From CAYSAD01 sp964428955 (lineage in GTDB: Bacteria > Patescibacteriota > Saccharimonadia > Saccharimonadales > Saccharimonadaceae), in the NCBI GenBank assembly GCA_964428955.1, contig CAYSAD010000003.1, positions 60,398 through 124,397 on the forward strand: DNA of 64,000 nt. Direction: 5' to 3'. Below, one piece after another: positions 7,537-17,100 of this stretch; within the stretch, counting starts at the first letter, position 1; each line of letters opens with the position of its first letter. Both the position numbers and the translations under genes were made by a program. The notes below the pieces were generated by a model. It ran no database searches, was not told where the DNA came from, and saw only the letters and a program-made list of their open reading frames with translations.

Positions 7537-10035
7537 ATGCAAACCGTCGCCCGACTGATTCAGACTTTTACCCCAACGCACTACAACCTCTCACTGACAA
7601 TAGAGCGAGAACAACGAATTTTCAACGGCACCGTAACAATTGAGGGGATATCCAGTGGCAACGAAATCCGTCTCCACGCCAAAGATCTTACGATCGATTC
7701 AACCGTCATCGATGGCCATAGTGCCACTGCAATCCAAGCTGACAATGACGAGCTGGTTATTGCCCAGGATGGATTAACGGCTGGCGCTCACATCGTCGCT
7801 ATTGGTTTCTCCGGCACCATTACTGATGGTATGCACGGCCTCTATCCCTGCTACTTTGACCATAACGGCATCAAGAAAGAATTATTGGCGACACAATTCG
7901 AGAGTCATCACGCCCGCGAAGTTTTCCCATGCATCGATGAACCGGAAGCCAAAGCTACGTTTGACGTGACTCTCACCACTGAACACGGTATTACCGTACT
8001 TGGTAACATGCCCATTAAACAGCAAGTAGTCGAAAATAAGAAATTAGTAACACGCTTTGAAACGACGCCGCGAATGAGCTCTTACCTGCTAGCTTGGGTA
8101 ACTGGTGAACTTCATAAGAAATCAGCCGTGACCGACCGCGGCGTGAAAGTGAATGTCTGGGCTACCGTCGCTCAGCCAGCCGCCAGTCTCGATTTCGCAG
8201 TTGATATCGCGACGCGCACTATTGATTTCTATGAAGATTACTTCGGCGTAGACTACCCTCTCGCCAAATGCGATCACGTAGCGTTACCTGATTTTTCATC
8301 AGGGGCAATGGAAAACTGGGGACTGATCACCTATCGCGAAGTTGCGCTATTAGCCGACCCAAAAACCAGTGGCGTTTCGAGTAAACATTTCATCGCGACT
8401 GTTATAGCTCACGAATTAGCACATCAATGGTTTGGTAACCTCGTGACAATGAAGTGGTGGGATGACCTATGGCTCAATGAAAGTTTCGCTGACTTCGTGG
8501 AACACATCGCCGTCGACGCCCTCCACCCCGAGTGGGACACTTGGCTTGATTTCATTCTCTCGCGCGGTATCGCCGCCCTCAGGCGTGATGCGATTGACGG
8601 TGTTCAGTCAGTCCATGTTGATGTGCGCCACCCAGATGAAATCACGACGTTATTTGATGGAGCGATCGTCTATGGTAAAGGTGCGCGTCTCATGAAAATG
8701 TTGCGAAGCTTCGTCGGTGAGGATGCCTTCCGTCACGGGCTTAGCGACTACTTCAAGAAATTCGCCTACCAGAACACCGACGGTGACGATTTATGGCAGG
8801 CGCTTAGCGATGCCAGTGGTAAAGATGTCGCCAGCTTCATGCATGCTTGGATTACCCAGCCTGGCTATCCGGTGCTTCAGGTGAAAACGGACAGTCTCAG
8901 TCAAACGCAATTCTTTATTGGCGAACACTCGCCAAGCACTAAGCTCTGGCCGATTCTATTGAGCCCTCAGCCAAGCAACAACCTCCCTGTGATTCTCGAT
9001 GAGTTCACTGTGAAATTACCAATCTATCCAGATCAGCGCTTCAATATCGATGATACCGGCCATTTTGTAACCCGTTACCCATCCGAACATCTTCATGGCC
9101 TACTCGAGCATGTTTCTGACTTTTCAACTATTGACCGCTTAACGCTCCTTAATGACCAGTCACTGCTCGTTCGTGGGCGTTACGAACCCTCAACCGTACT
9201 GATTGACCTACTCGAACACTATGAAAGCGAAACTAATGACGCCGTCTGGAGTATCATGAGTTTGACACTGGGCGAACTCAAGAAGTTCGTCGAAACCGAT
9301 GAGACCGCAGAAAAAAAACTAAAAACACTCTCCCGTGAAGTCGCCCAAAAAGAGTTCGATCGCCTAGGGTTTGATGAAACCAACGATGAGCCCATTACCG
9401 ATACCAAACTTCGAGCTATCGTGCTTAGTATGATGCTCTACAGCGAAGACCAAGTGGCGATAGACAGAGCTTTGAGGCGCTTTCATATCACCAAATTACT
9501 CGAACTTCCGGCTGAAACACGTTCACTGATTATGAGTGCTGCGGTCCGCTTTGGGGATGATAGGCAGATTGTTGACAAGCTTATGGAGATCTATGTCAAA
9601 ACACCGTCAGCCGAACTGAGAGAGGACATTGCCTCGGCCGTTACCTCGACTCGCAGTCTGGCCACGGCAAAGAAGCTACTCAGAGATTGTCTGAACCCTG
9701 AAATAATTCGCCCGCAAGACGTCACCCCATGGTTCATATACCTACTACGCAACCGTCATACACGCGAGGTAGCCTGGACCTGGCTGCGTGACAATTGGCA
9801 ATGGGTCGTTGATACATTTGGCGGTGACAAAAGTTATGACGAGTTTCCACGTTACGCCGCCAGTGGCCTCATGACGAACAAGCAGTTTAGTGAGTACAAA
9901 GCATTCTTTGAGCCAATGCTCACCGAACTATCTCTCAAACGCGCCATCACAATGGGAATTTCTGACATCAGCGCACGTCTTGAGCTCATGGATGAAGACG
10001 GTCCGGCGGTACGTGAAGCTCTCCGTGCTCTCTAA
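7537..10035 (+). CDS. pepN: M1 family aminopeptidase N
   Basis: Cytoplasmic zinc aminopeptidase that trims peptides from the N-terminus. The 832 residues show the hallmark GAMENWG exopeptidase motif (about 258-264) and the zinc site HELAHQW with the downstream ligand in NESFADF. A beta-rich N domain precedes the catalytic domain and an ERAP1-like helical C domain follows. The start is fixed by TACAAT 7 nt upstream. The end is 23 bp from the convergent rnhB gene. Gives a peptide-scavenging organism free amino acids (inference). Confidence 0.94.
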   Translation: MQTVARLIQTFTPTHYNLSLTIEREQRIFNGTVTIEGISSGNEIRLHAKDLTIDSTVIDGHSATAIQADNDELVIAQDGLTAGAHIVAIGFSGTITDGMHGLYPCYFDHNGIKKELLATQFESHHAREVFPCIDEPEAKATFDVTLTTEHGITVLGNMPIKQQVVENKKLVTRFETTPRMSSYLLAWVTGELHKKSAVTDRGVKVNVWATVAQPAASLDFAVDIATRTIDFYEDYFGVDYPLAKCDHVALPDFSSGAMENWGLITYREVALLADPKTSGVSSKHFIATVIAHELAHQWFGNLVTMKWWDDLWLNESFADFVEHIAVDALHPEWDTWLDFILSRGIAALRRDAIDGVQSVHVDVRHPDEITTLFDGAIVYGKGARLMKMLRSFVGEDAFRHGLSDYFKKFAYQNTDGDDLWQALSDASGKDVASFMHAWITQPGYPVLQVKTDSLSQTQFFIGEHSPSTKLWPILLSPQPSNNLPVILDEFTVKLPIYPDQRFNIDDTGHFVTRYPSEHLHGLLEHVSDFSTIDRLTLLNDQSLLVRGRYEPSTVLIDLLEHYESETNDAVWSIMSLTLGELKKFVETDETAEKKLKTLSREVAQKEFDRLGFDETNDEPITDTKLRAIVLSMMLYSEDQVAIDRALRRFHITKLLELPAETRSLIMSAAVRFGDDRQIVDKLMEIYVKTPSAELREDIASAVTSTRSLATAKKLLRDCLNPEIIRPQDVTPWFIYLLRNRHTREVAWTWLRDNWQWVVDTFGGDKSYDEFPRYAASGLMTNKQFSEYKAFFEPMLTELSLKRAITMGISDISARLELMDEDGPAVREALRAL

Positions 10036-10058
10036 TAAAGGCCGTGAGTCTGCTACTA

Positions 10059-11003
10059 TCAGTCGAGTTCAAGAAACTGCTCGACTTCTGGTGATTCTCC
10101 GGTAGTCGTCAGTACTGCTAAGCGTAAATCTATATTCATCAGGCCTTCGGCCTTCACGTAAACTCTGGCAGCAAAGGTCATCTGATGTAACTTTCTTGGT
10201 GTAATAGCGGCGACACCGCCACCTTGGGCCGCGTTTTTGCGGTGCTTCACTTCGATGAGATATACAGTATCACCTCGTCGCGAAACGATATCTATCTCAC
10301 AGACTTTTGTTTTCCAGTTTCGCGCCAAGATATCATGGCCGTCTTTTCGCAAATAATCTGCCGCGATTTGCTCTGCCATGTCACCTGTATCTTTGGTTGT
10401 TGGCGACTTTTTATTCGCTATGAAATATGGCTTGGAATTCGTCCGGTATTTGGCAAGTGGCGCGAAGCTTAAACGGTGTTCCGGCGTAACGCCGTACGTC
10501 TCAATCGCCTGGCGATGAGCCGCCGTACCATAGCCAACATTAGCGGCAAATGCATACTCGGGATATAGTTCCGCTTGTTCGGTCATATAGGCATCCCGGG
10601 CGACTTTAGCGACAATTGACGCCGCCGAGACGCTAGCAATTAGCAGATCGGCCTTCTTCAGGACGGTCACATACTGCCCTTTAGTCGTGTCAGCCAAGAA
10701 ATTAACCGTACCGTCAATAATAATCTCGTGATAGGGCACAGTGACTTTCTCAACCGCCCGGCGCGTCGCTAGCTTAAGAGCTTTAGACAGCCCGACCTCA
10801 TCAAGTTCCCGTGCCGATACCCAACCAAGCCCGATAGCAGCGGCTTTTTGGCGGATCTCCACGTCGAGCATCTCACGCTTGGCTTTTGACAGCTTCTTGC
10901 TATCTGTTAAGCCTTTAATCGGCGTGTTACTCAACACAACCGCGCCCATCACAAGCGGTCCCGCCCATGGCCCACGGCCAACCTCATCAATACCAAGAAT
11001 CAT
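10059..11003 (-). CDS. rnhB: ribonuclease HII fused to YraN-like endonuclease domain
   Basis: Two domains in one chain. Residues 1-195 are RNase HII, which removes ribonucleotides from DNA: GIDEVGRGPWAGP (catalytic Asp and Glu), then DSKKLS and ASIVAKVARD. After a linker (about 196-215), the last 100 residues match UPF0102/YraN, a Holliday-junction resolvase-like fold (AADYLRKDGHDILARNWK, CEIDIVSRRGDTVYLIEVKHR). The two genes are often neighbours in bacteria; here they are fused. The start at 11003 is supported by TACAAT (plus ATTGTA, 11010-11015) exactly 6 nt upstream; the frame stays open 11 codons further. Confidence 0.92.
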   Translation of the reverse strand: MILGIDEVGRGPWAGPLVMGAVVLSNTPIKGLTDSKKLSKAKREMLDVEIRQKAAAIGLGWVSARELDEVGLSKALKLATRRAVEKVTVPYHEIIIDGTVNFLADTTKGQYVTVLKKADLLIASVSAASIVAKVARDAYMTEQAELYPEYAFAANVGYGTAAHRQAIETYGVTPEHRLSFAPLAKYRTNSKPYFIANKKSPTTKDTGDMAEQIAADYLRKDGHDILARNWKTKVCEIDIVSRRGDTVYLIEVKHRKNAAQGGGVAAITPRKLHQMTFAARVYVKAEGLMNIDLRLAVLTTTGESPEVEQFLELD

Positions 11004-11065
11004 ATCTTTATTGTAACAATTAAAAACCCCGAACAAGTCGGGATCTATAACAATCAGGCAAAGCC

Positions 11066-11518
11066 TTAGTCTGTTTTTTCGTTTGTCGCTGAAGTTTCTT
11101 CGGCTACTTCTTCAGCCACTGGTGTCTCTTGTGGCGCTTCAGCTATTGTATTGACACCTTCGCGGTCAAAACTCTGTGCGCTCAAGCGAGCGCTCTTACC
11201 ACTACGAGCACGCAAGTACGACAGATAATTACGGCGCACTTTTGAACGACGAACGATCTCTACCTTATCAACAAGTGGACTATGCAATAGAAAGCTTTTC
11301 TCGACACCGACACCGCTAGCAACTTTACGGACCGTAATACGTGAAGTATGTGATTTTTTGTTGTCGGTACGAATAACGACACCCTCGAACACCTGGATAC
11401 GCTCTTTGGCACCTTCTTTAATTTTCTGGTGAACGCGAACCGTGTCACCACTGCGCGCATCAACCACAGCATGCTTTTTCTGTTCGTCATTTACCTTTTG
11501 GATTAGTGCAAAACTCAT
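11066..11518 (-). CDS. rplS: 50S ribosomal protein L19
   Basis: Large-subunit protein near the inter-subunit bridge. 150 residues; the L19 core (VHQKIKEGAKERIQVFEGVV, then GVGVEKSFLLHSP and VRRNYLSYLR) spans about 1-115. A C-terminal tail of about 35 residues rich in Glu/Ala/Thr is longer than usual; rpsP in this window also carries an acidic tail. It is separated from the rpsP-khpA and trmD genes (61-63 kb), with which it is clustered in many bacteria. Confidence 0.95.
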   Translation of the reverse strand: MSFALIQKVNDEQKKHAVVDARSGDTVRVHQKIKEGAKERIQVFEGVVIRTDNKKSHTSRITVRKVASGVGVEKSFLLHSPLVDKVEIVRRSKVRRNYLSYLRARSGKSARLSAQSFDREGVNTIAEAPQETPVAEEVAEETSATNEKTD

Positions 11519-11599
11519 TTTTCTCTCGCTTTATAACTTATATAACAATCAGCTATTTACTATAGCACATCGAACGTACATTTCAAAGAGGTGCGATGC

Positions 11600-11890
11600 T
11601 AAAAATTGAGAAGCCCGTCACTTTATGAAGTGACGGGCTGTGGCCTTCTGGTGTCTACTGTAACCTATTGGTCACGAAATCACTTGAAAGGTGGTTGAGG
11701 CGGACGGTCGACTCATTGTCGCATAACAGGAGGGAAATCCAGCGAGAACGATGAACCGTCCGCCTCGTTCATCGGTATAGTATTCCATACCGACTGGTAG
11801 CTCCACAGGGAAACCTCGAAAGGCAGGACTAACTCCCACATCTCGGGCGGCTCGACGGAGCGGCCCCATCTCCAGCCGTGAAGTACGTAA
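11600..11890 (-). ncRNA. candidate structured RNA with pseudoknot
   Basis: This 446-bp gene-free stretch (11519-11964) holds a minus-strand unit: a -10-like TATAGTATAAAG (11891-11902), about 280 nt of highly structured sequence, then a 12-bp hairpin (11612-11639) and a short T run. Stems seen: CGATGAAC (11749-11756) with GTTCATCG (11767-11774); its 10-nt loop (11757-11766) is fully complementary to 11697-11706, giving an H-type pseudoknot; TCGGTAT with ATACCGA (11772-11793); GTAACC with GGTCAC (11660-11675). No 4.5S, tmRNA or RNase P signature seen. A 65-codon frame (11672-11869) overlaps it and is the main alternative. Confidence 0.5.
11612..11639 (-). terminator. 12-bp hairpin terminator
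   Basis: AGCCCGTCACTT and its exact complement around a TATG loop. On the minus strand it is followed by CTCAATTTTT. It would end the candidate structured RNA. Confidence 0.65.
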
Positions 11891-11964
11891 CTTTATACTA
11901 TAAGAAAATGGCTATGCTTGCAATATTCGAGCGTCTGCCATGAATACCCTAAATAGAGTCAGAG

Positions 11965-13587
11965 TTAGATGACTCGACTGACTTCGTCGAGTGTCGTTTC
12001 ACCGCGCAGTGCGGCCAAAACACCGACTTGTTCCAGCGTCAACATGCCGTCTCCTTTGGCTGCTTTTTCGATCGCCTCGGGATGAATTTCAGTGATATCA
12101 CCACGTAAGAATTTTTGGATATTCTCGCTGACCACCATCTGTTCCATGATAACGACCCGACCTTTATAGCCGAACGGCACGTCATCAGACGGAACAGGTT
12201 TATAGAGTTTAAAGTTATCGAAGTCGGGTCTTTCAATACTATCTGGAATGTCTTCGAGGACTTTGCGTACATAATTACGCGTCGCTTCGTCGGGGTCATA
12301 TTCCTGTTTGGTGTCGTCATACAAACGGCGCACCAGACGCTGGGCAATAACAAGGCGAATTGCGGAACTGAAAATCGGATTGACACCAATTAAATCAATC
12401 ATACGACTAAAAGCGGCCGAGGTAGAGTTAGCGTGGAAGCTACTAAGTACCAAGTGACCGGTAATCGACGCCTGAATGGCCGTTTTGGCCGTATCTTGGT
12501 CACGGATCTCGCCAATCATCACGACATCTGGATCGAGCCGTAGCACACTTCGCAGCCCGTCTGCGAAACTCTGGCCACCAGTAGTATTAATTGGAATTTG
12601 TGAAATGCCCGTCAAGCCATATTCGATTGGATCTTCCAGCGTAATAAGTTTACGGTCGGTCGTATTAAGCGCGTTTAACATACTATAGAGCGTGGTCGAC
12701 TTACCACTTCCGGTCGGACCGACCATCAGGACCATACCGCGTGGATGGCTGATAACTTCATCGATTTCCTTGCGCTGGCGATCAGGAATGCCAAGCAAAT
12801 CAAGATTGAGTAGCGATTCGTCAAAATTAAACAAACGTAGTACCGCGTCTTGACCATACATGGTCGGGACGGTTTCAACACGCAAGTTAAGTAGGTGGGT
12901 CGCACCATCACGCGTAATCTCCTTTTGCATGTGTCCCGATTGGGCTTCTGTCGCAGCGGTTGAAATATTGGCCCGCGAACTAAGTGCCGCCATGATGATG
13001 CGATAACGCTCTTTGGCAAGATCGGCTACTGGGTGTAACGCACCATCCACTCGCATGCGTACCCGAATTGAGGTGCGTTCGTTTTCGATGTGAATGTCAC
13101 TAGCACCGAGTTTATCGGCCTGATCAATCAGATAATCAAAAACTTGGTCAGTACCGACAGAATTAAGTGTTTTGCTGACTTCGGTGATAGTATTACTGTC
13201 ACCCTCTTTAGCGATCTCGATATCATCATAAATCACCTGTTTAGGCGGATCGAAGCGCAACATGAACGCTTTGAAAGCGCTGCCACTAATCAACACGAAT
13301 TGGATATTCTCACCGCGGTCATTATATTCACGATGCATGGTCTGCATCAACGATTGTGGCGTCTGCGTCGTCACTCCGAAACGATAAGGGTCAGCGCCGC
13401 CGCCACGCATCAATGGTATCAGACGACCTTTATACATATCTTCGACCGACAGCAGATCGCGTATCAGCTCGAGTGATGCTTCTATTTCGCGCGTATCAAG
13501 ATATTGCAGCCCTAAAATCGCCGCTCGTTCCTGCGTGGAATGTTCCTCGTGGGCGCGACGGCCCGCCTGAATTTTATCTTCGTCCAT
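11965..13587 (-). CDS. pilB: type IV pilus assembly / type II secretion ATPase PilB
   Basis: Hexameric extension ATPase that powers pilus assembly at the inner face of the membrane. It has an N-terminal GspE-like domain, then the ATPase with Walker A GPTGSGKSTTL, an Asp box (ITLEDPIEY), Walker B (VVMIGEIRDQDTA) and the His box (HLVLSSFHANST). The tetracysteine zinc motif of many PilB proteins is absent. Start chosen at the ATG at 13587 (540 residues): TACGAT lies 7 nt upstream; an upstream ATG at 13617 is less likely. The pilin-like protein at 26.2-27.0 kb is a possible partner. Confidence 0.92.
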   Translation of the reverse strand: MDEDKIQAGRRAHEEHSTQERAAILGLQYLDTREIEASLELIRDLLSVEDMYKGRLIPLMRGGGADPYRFGVTTQTPQSLMQTMHREYNDRGENIQFVLISGSAFKAFMLRFDPPKQVIYDDIEIAKEGDSNTITEVSKTLNSVGTDQVFDYLIDQADKLGASDIHIENERTSIRVRMRVDGALHPVADLAKERYRIIMAALSSRANISTAATEAQSGHMQKEITRDGATHLLNLRVETVPTMYGQDAVLRLFNFDESLLNLDLLGIPDRQRKEIDEVISHPRGMVLMVGPTGSGKSTTLYSMLNALNTTDRKLITLEDPIEYGLTGISQIPINTTGGQSFADGLRSVLRLDPDVVMIGEIRDQDTAKTAIQASITGHLVLSSFHANSTSAAFSRMIDLIGVNPIFSSAIRLVIAQRLVRRLYDDTKQEYDPDEATRNYVRKVLEDIPDSIERPDFDNFKLYKPVPSDDVPFGYKGRVVIMEQMVVSENIQKFLRGDITEIHPEAIEKAAKGDGMLTLEQVGVLAALRGETTLDEVSRVI

Positions 13588-13640
13588 TGACCATATCGTA
13601 ACAGAAAACGTAAGCATTTTATAGTGTTACAATTGAAACG
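13588..13640. promoter_or_regulatory. divergent leaderless promoters, pilB and methyltransferase
   Basis: Minus strand: TACGAT (plus ATCGTA, 13595-13600), 7 nt from the pilB ATG. Plus strand: TACAAT (13628-13633), 7 nt from the methyltransferase ATG. Neither has a Shine-Dalgarno sequence. Confidence 0.6.
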
Positions 13641-14126
13641 ATGCCCGAAATAACCGTTATCGCCCACAATATCCGTTCGACTCACAACGTCGGTTCGATT
13701 TTCCGAACGGCCGAGGGCTTTGGCATACGTAAAATCATATTAAGTGGCTATACACCATATCCAACCATCCCCGCTGATACGCGTCTGCCACATATTCGTG
13801 ACAAGATCACCAATCAGATCCAAAAAACTGCGTTGGGCGCGGAAACGATGGTAGCTTTCGAATACTGCGAAAATCTGAATGACTGGTTAGAGCAAAACAG
13901 CTTGCCACTCATCGCACTCGAGCAAGCACCGACGAGTCAGCCGCTCATTGGCTTCAAACCGCCTCAAACCTTCGCCTTACTCATTGGTGAAGAGGTCAAC
14001 GGTATCGAAGAAGGTCTCCTTGCGGCCTGTGATGAAATCTTAGAGATTCCGATGGCTGGCCACAAAGAATCGTTCAATGTCAGTGTCGCAACCGGTATCG
14101 CGCTCTACGCGCTTACCTTAACGTAA
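13641..14126 (+). CDS. SpoU/TrmH family RNA 2'-O-methyltransferase
   Basis: SAM-dependent 2'-O-ribose methyltransferase of the SPOUT fold. 161 residues cover only the catalytic domain. Motif 1 is NIRSTHNVGSIFRTAEGFG, motif 2 is LLIGEEVNGIEEGLL, and motif 3 is IPMAGHKESFNVSVATGIALYAL (shown in parts; the knot region). The substrate (rRNA or tRNA position) cannot be told from sequence. There is no N-terminal RNA-binding extension. Its 3' end overlaps the convergent dnaE end by 9 bp. Confidence 0.88.
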   Translation: MPEITVIAHNIRSTHNVGSIFRTAEGFGIRKIILSGYTPYPTIPADTRLPHIRDKITNQIQKTALGAETMVAFEYCENLNDWLEQNSLPLIALEQAPTSQPLIGFKPPQTFALLIGEEVNGIEEGLLAACDEILEIPMAGHKESFNVSVATGIALYALTLT

Positions 14127-17100
14127 AACGACGCTGTCTTCACCCAGTATTTTGACAAGTTTGCCAACCAGTGCGTCACTACTCTCGATTCGGAACGGCA
14201 TCTTGATAGCTGACTTCTTCTCCTCACCAAGCACTAAGACGACGTCAGACAAGCCAGGATGTTCACCGCAGGTTTTTTTCAAATGTAACAACGCGTCGTG
14301 ATCGTCAGGATTTTTTATGTGCACGAAGAGCTTGTGAAAAACCGGTTTTTCAACCCGATCAATCGCCGCTACCTCTGGCTTCAATTCAATCGTTTGTTTG
14401 GAAATCCGCTGGGCAGTAACCCGCGAACTAGGCTTAGGTGTGTTCATTTTACGACCAGTTGACTCGTAATCGCGTAAATCTTTGTCGCTAACGACGATGA
14501 TTTCATCAGCGATCAATTTGGCCTCATCGCCCAGATTGCCATCACGATCGCGAGCGCTGACTTTACCGGTAGCCCGAATCACGTTGTCCTGAATCAGTTT
14601 GGCAGCGTGTTCGGCATAGAGATTAGGAAAAACGATAATCTCAGCCTCGCCGGTTTTATCCTCTAGACCAACAAACGCCATCTTTGAGCCATTTTTGGTG
14701 ACAATCGAGCGGACTGTTGTCACCAAACCGCCGATAGTGACTTTCTTACCATCAAGATCGGGCTTCAGTTTACTTAAACCGATCGTTTGCTCTTCGAAAT
14801 AGGTCGCGTAATTATCCAGCGGATGAGCACTGATATAGAGACCGAGCAGTTCACGTTCCCAGGTTAGCCGTTCCTTAGTAGTATGCTTGACCGGTGCTTC
14901 CTGCATAGTGATCGACGGCTGCAACGACGATTCGGAATCACCCAATGCCGCAAACAGGTCAGTCTGACCACTAAGTGCTTCTTTTTGCAATTTCGAAGCG
15001 AATGCCTGTAGAGCCTCAAGATTAAAAAGCAGATCAGAGCGATCACCCATGCTGTCGAAACCGCCGGTACGAATCAACGAATCCCAAGCTTTTTTATTGA
15101 ACTTAGCAGCTGGCACACGCCGAGCGAAATCCTCGACGCTGGTGAACTTACCGTCTTCGCGGGCTCGTAAAATTTCTTCGACCGCACCCACGCCAACACC
15201 CTTAACGGCGGCCATACCGAAGCGGATCTGATTCTTGTCAGGTACGATAGCGAACTCCACGAACGATTCATTAACATCTGGCGCCAACACCTCAATACCC
15301 ATATGTTTGCATTCGGTCATCTCAATGGCTAAGCGATCTATATCGTCCTGATCACTGGTCATCAGTGCCGCCATAAAAGCATCAGGATAGTGTGCTTTCA
15401 GATACGCTGTCCAGTACGAGATTAAACCGTAACAAGCGGCGTGTGACTTGTTAAAACAGTAGTTAGCAAATTCTTCCAGCTGATTCCAGAATTTCTCAGC
15501 GATTTGCTCGGTTGCTCCACCATGCTCGACTGCACCTTTCACAAAATCAACCTTTACTTTACGCATCAAATCGATCTTTTTCTTACCAACTGCTTTTCGA
15601 AGTGTGTCAGCCTGGCCACCGGTAAACCCACACCACTCTTTGGAAATCTGCATGAACTGTTCTTGGTAAACGAGAATTCCATAGGTGTTTTTAAGTGAAT
15701 TTTCCATACCCGGATGAAGGTAGGTGATCTTTTCCTCACCATGCTTCCGCTTGATAAAGCTGTCGATGAATTGCATCGGACCCGGGCGATACAGCGCACC
15801 CATCGCGATAATGTCATCAAAGGCCGTCGGCTTGAGTTGCCGCAAATATCGTTTCATACCGGCGGACTCAAACTGGAAGACACCGGTCGTATCACCGCGC
15901 TGAAACAGTTCGTATGTCGCGAGATCATCGAGTGGAATACCTGACAAATCGATATTGGTTTTGTGCACTTTTTTGATGATACGCAGCGCATTGTTGATGA
16001 TCGTCAAGTTACTGAGGCCCAAGAAGTCCATTTTGAGTAGTCCTAATTCTTCAACCGGACCCATTGGATATTGCGTAGCAACGACGCCTTTTTGGGCCAT
16101 TTCGAGAGGTACGTAATTAACAATGTCATCAGGTGCGATAACCACGCCAGCGGCGTGAACGCCATGCGAACGGATCGTACCTTCCAGCCGTATGGCATAA
16201 TCGAACACTTTCTTAGCCGTTGGGTTCGATTCGTACTCGGCCTTCAGTTCAGCATCATCAACGATGCTTTTGCTCAACGGAATATGACGACCCTGAACTG
16301 GCGGTGGGATCATCTTGGAAAAACGATCAGCCTCGGCATAGGGCACTTCCAGCACGCGAGCCACGTCGCGTACCGCTGCTCGGGCTGCCATCCGACCGAA
16401 CGTCACGATATTGGCCACCCGATCACTACCGTATTTGTTGGCACAATATTCAATTACCTCGCCACGACGCGTATCTTGGATGTCGATGTCGATGTCAGGC
16501 ATCGAGATACGGTCTGGATTTAAGAACCGTTCAAACAGCAAATCGTACTCTAGTGGATCGAGATCAGTGATATTGAGTGCATAAGCGATAATCGAACCGG
16601 CCGCCGAACCACGACCTGGACCAAAAATAATACCTTGCGACTTGCCCCAGTTGATAAAATCTTGGACGATTAAAAAGTAACCATTGTAACCCATGCGGTC
16701 AAGCACACCGAATTCCATATCAAGTCGATCACGCTGTTCATCGGCTAATAAACTACGGACTTGTTCATTCGACAAATCGACTGCTTCTTCCAGTGTTTTA
16801 TGGGCATACCGCACGGCTAAACCCCGGTAAACCAAGCGATCAAGGAAGTCCTTCTCACTCTCGCCGTGCGGCGTTGGAAATTTCGGAATCAAAATTTTGC
16901 CGAGTTCCAACTCAACGTCGCAACGTTCGGCGATTTTACGGGTATTCTCTACAGCTTGCGGATTGGTTGATTGCCAGCGCGCGATGATTTCAGCCGGATC
17001 AGTCACATGCAACTCGAAATCTTTCAAGCTCATACGCTTCTCTTCGCTCAAAAAGGAACCCGTCCCGACACATAGCAATATCTCGTGGGCGTCTTGGTCG

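Noticed and set aside
11672..11869. 65-codon frame in the rplS-pilB intergenic region
   Set aside because: Kept only as an alternative: GGAG is too close to the ATG and the stretch is dominated by exact inverted repeats and a pseudoknot, which favours RNA.
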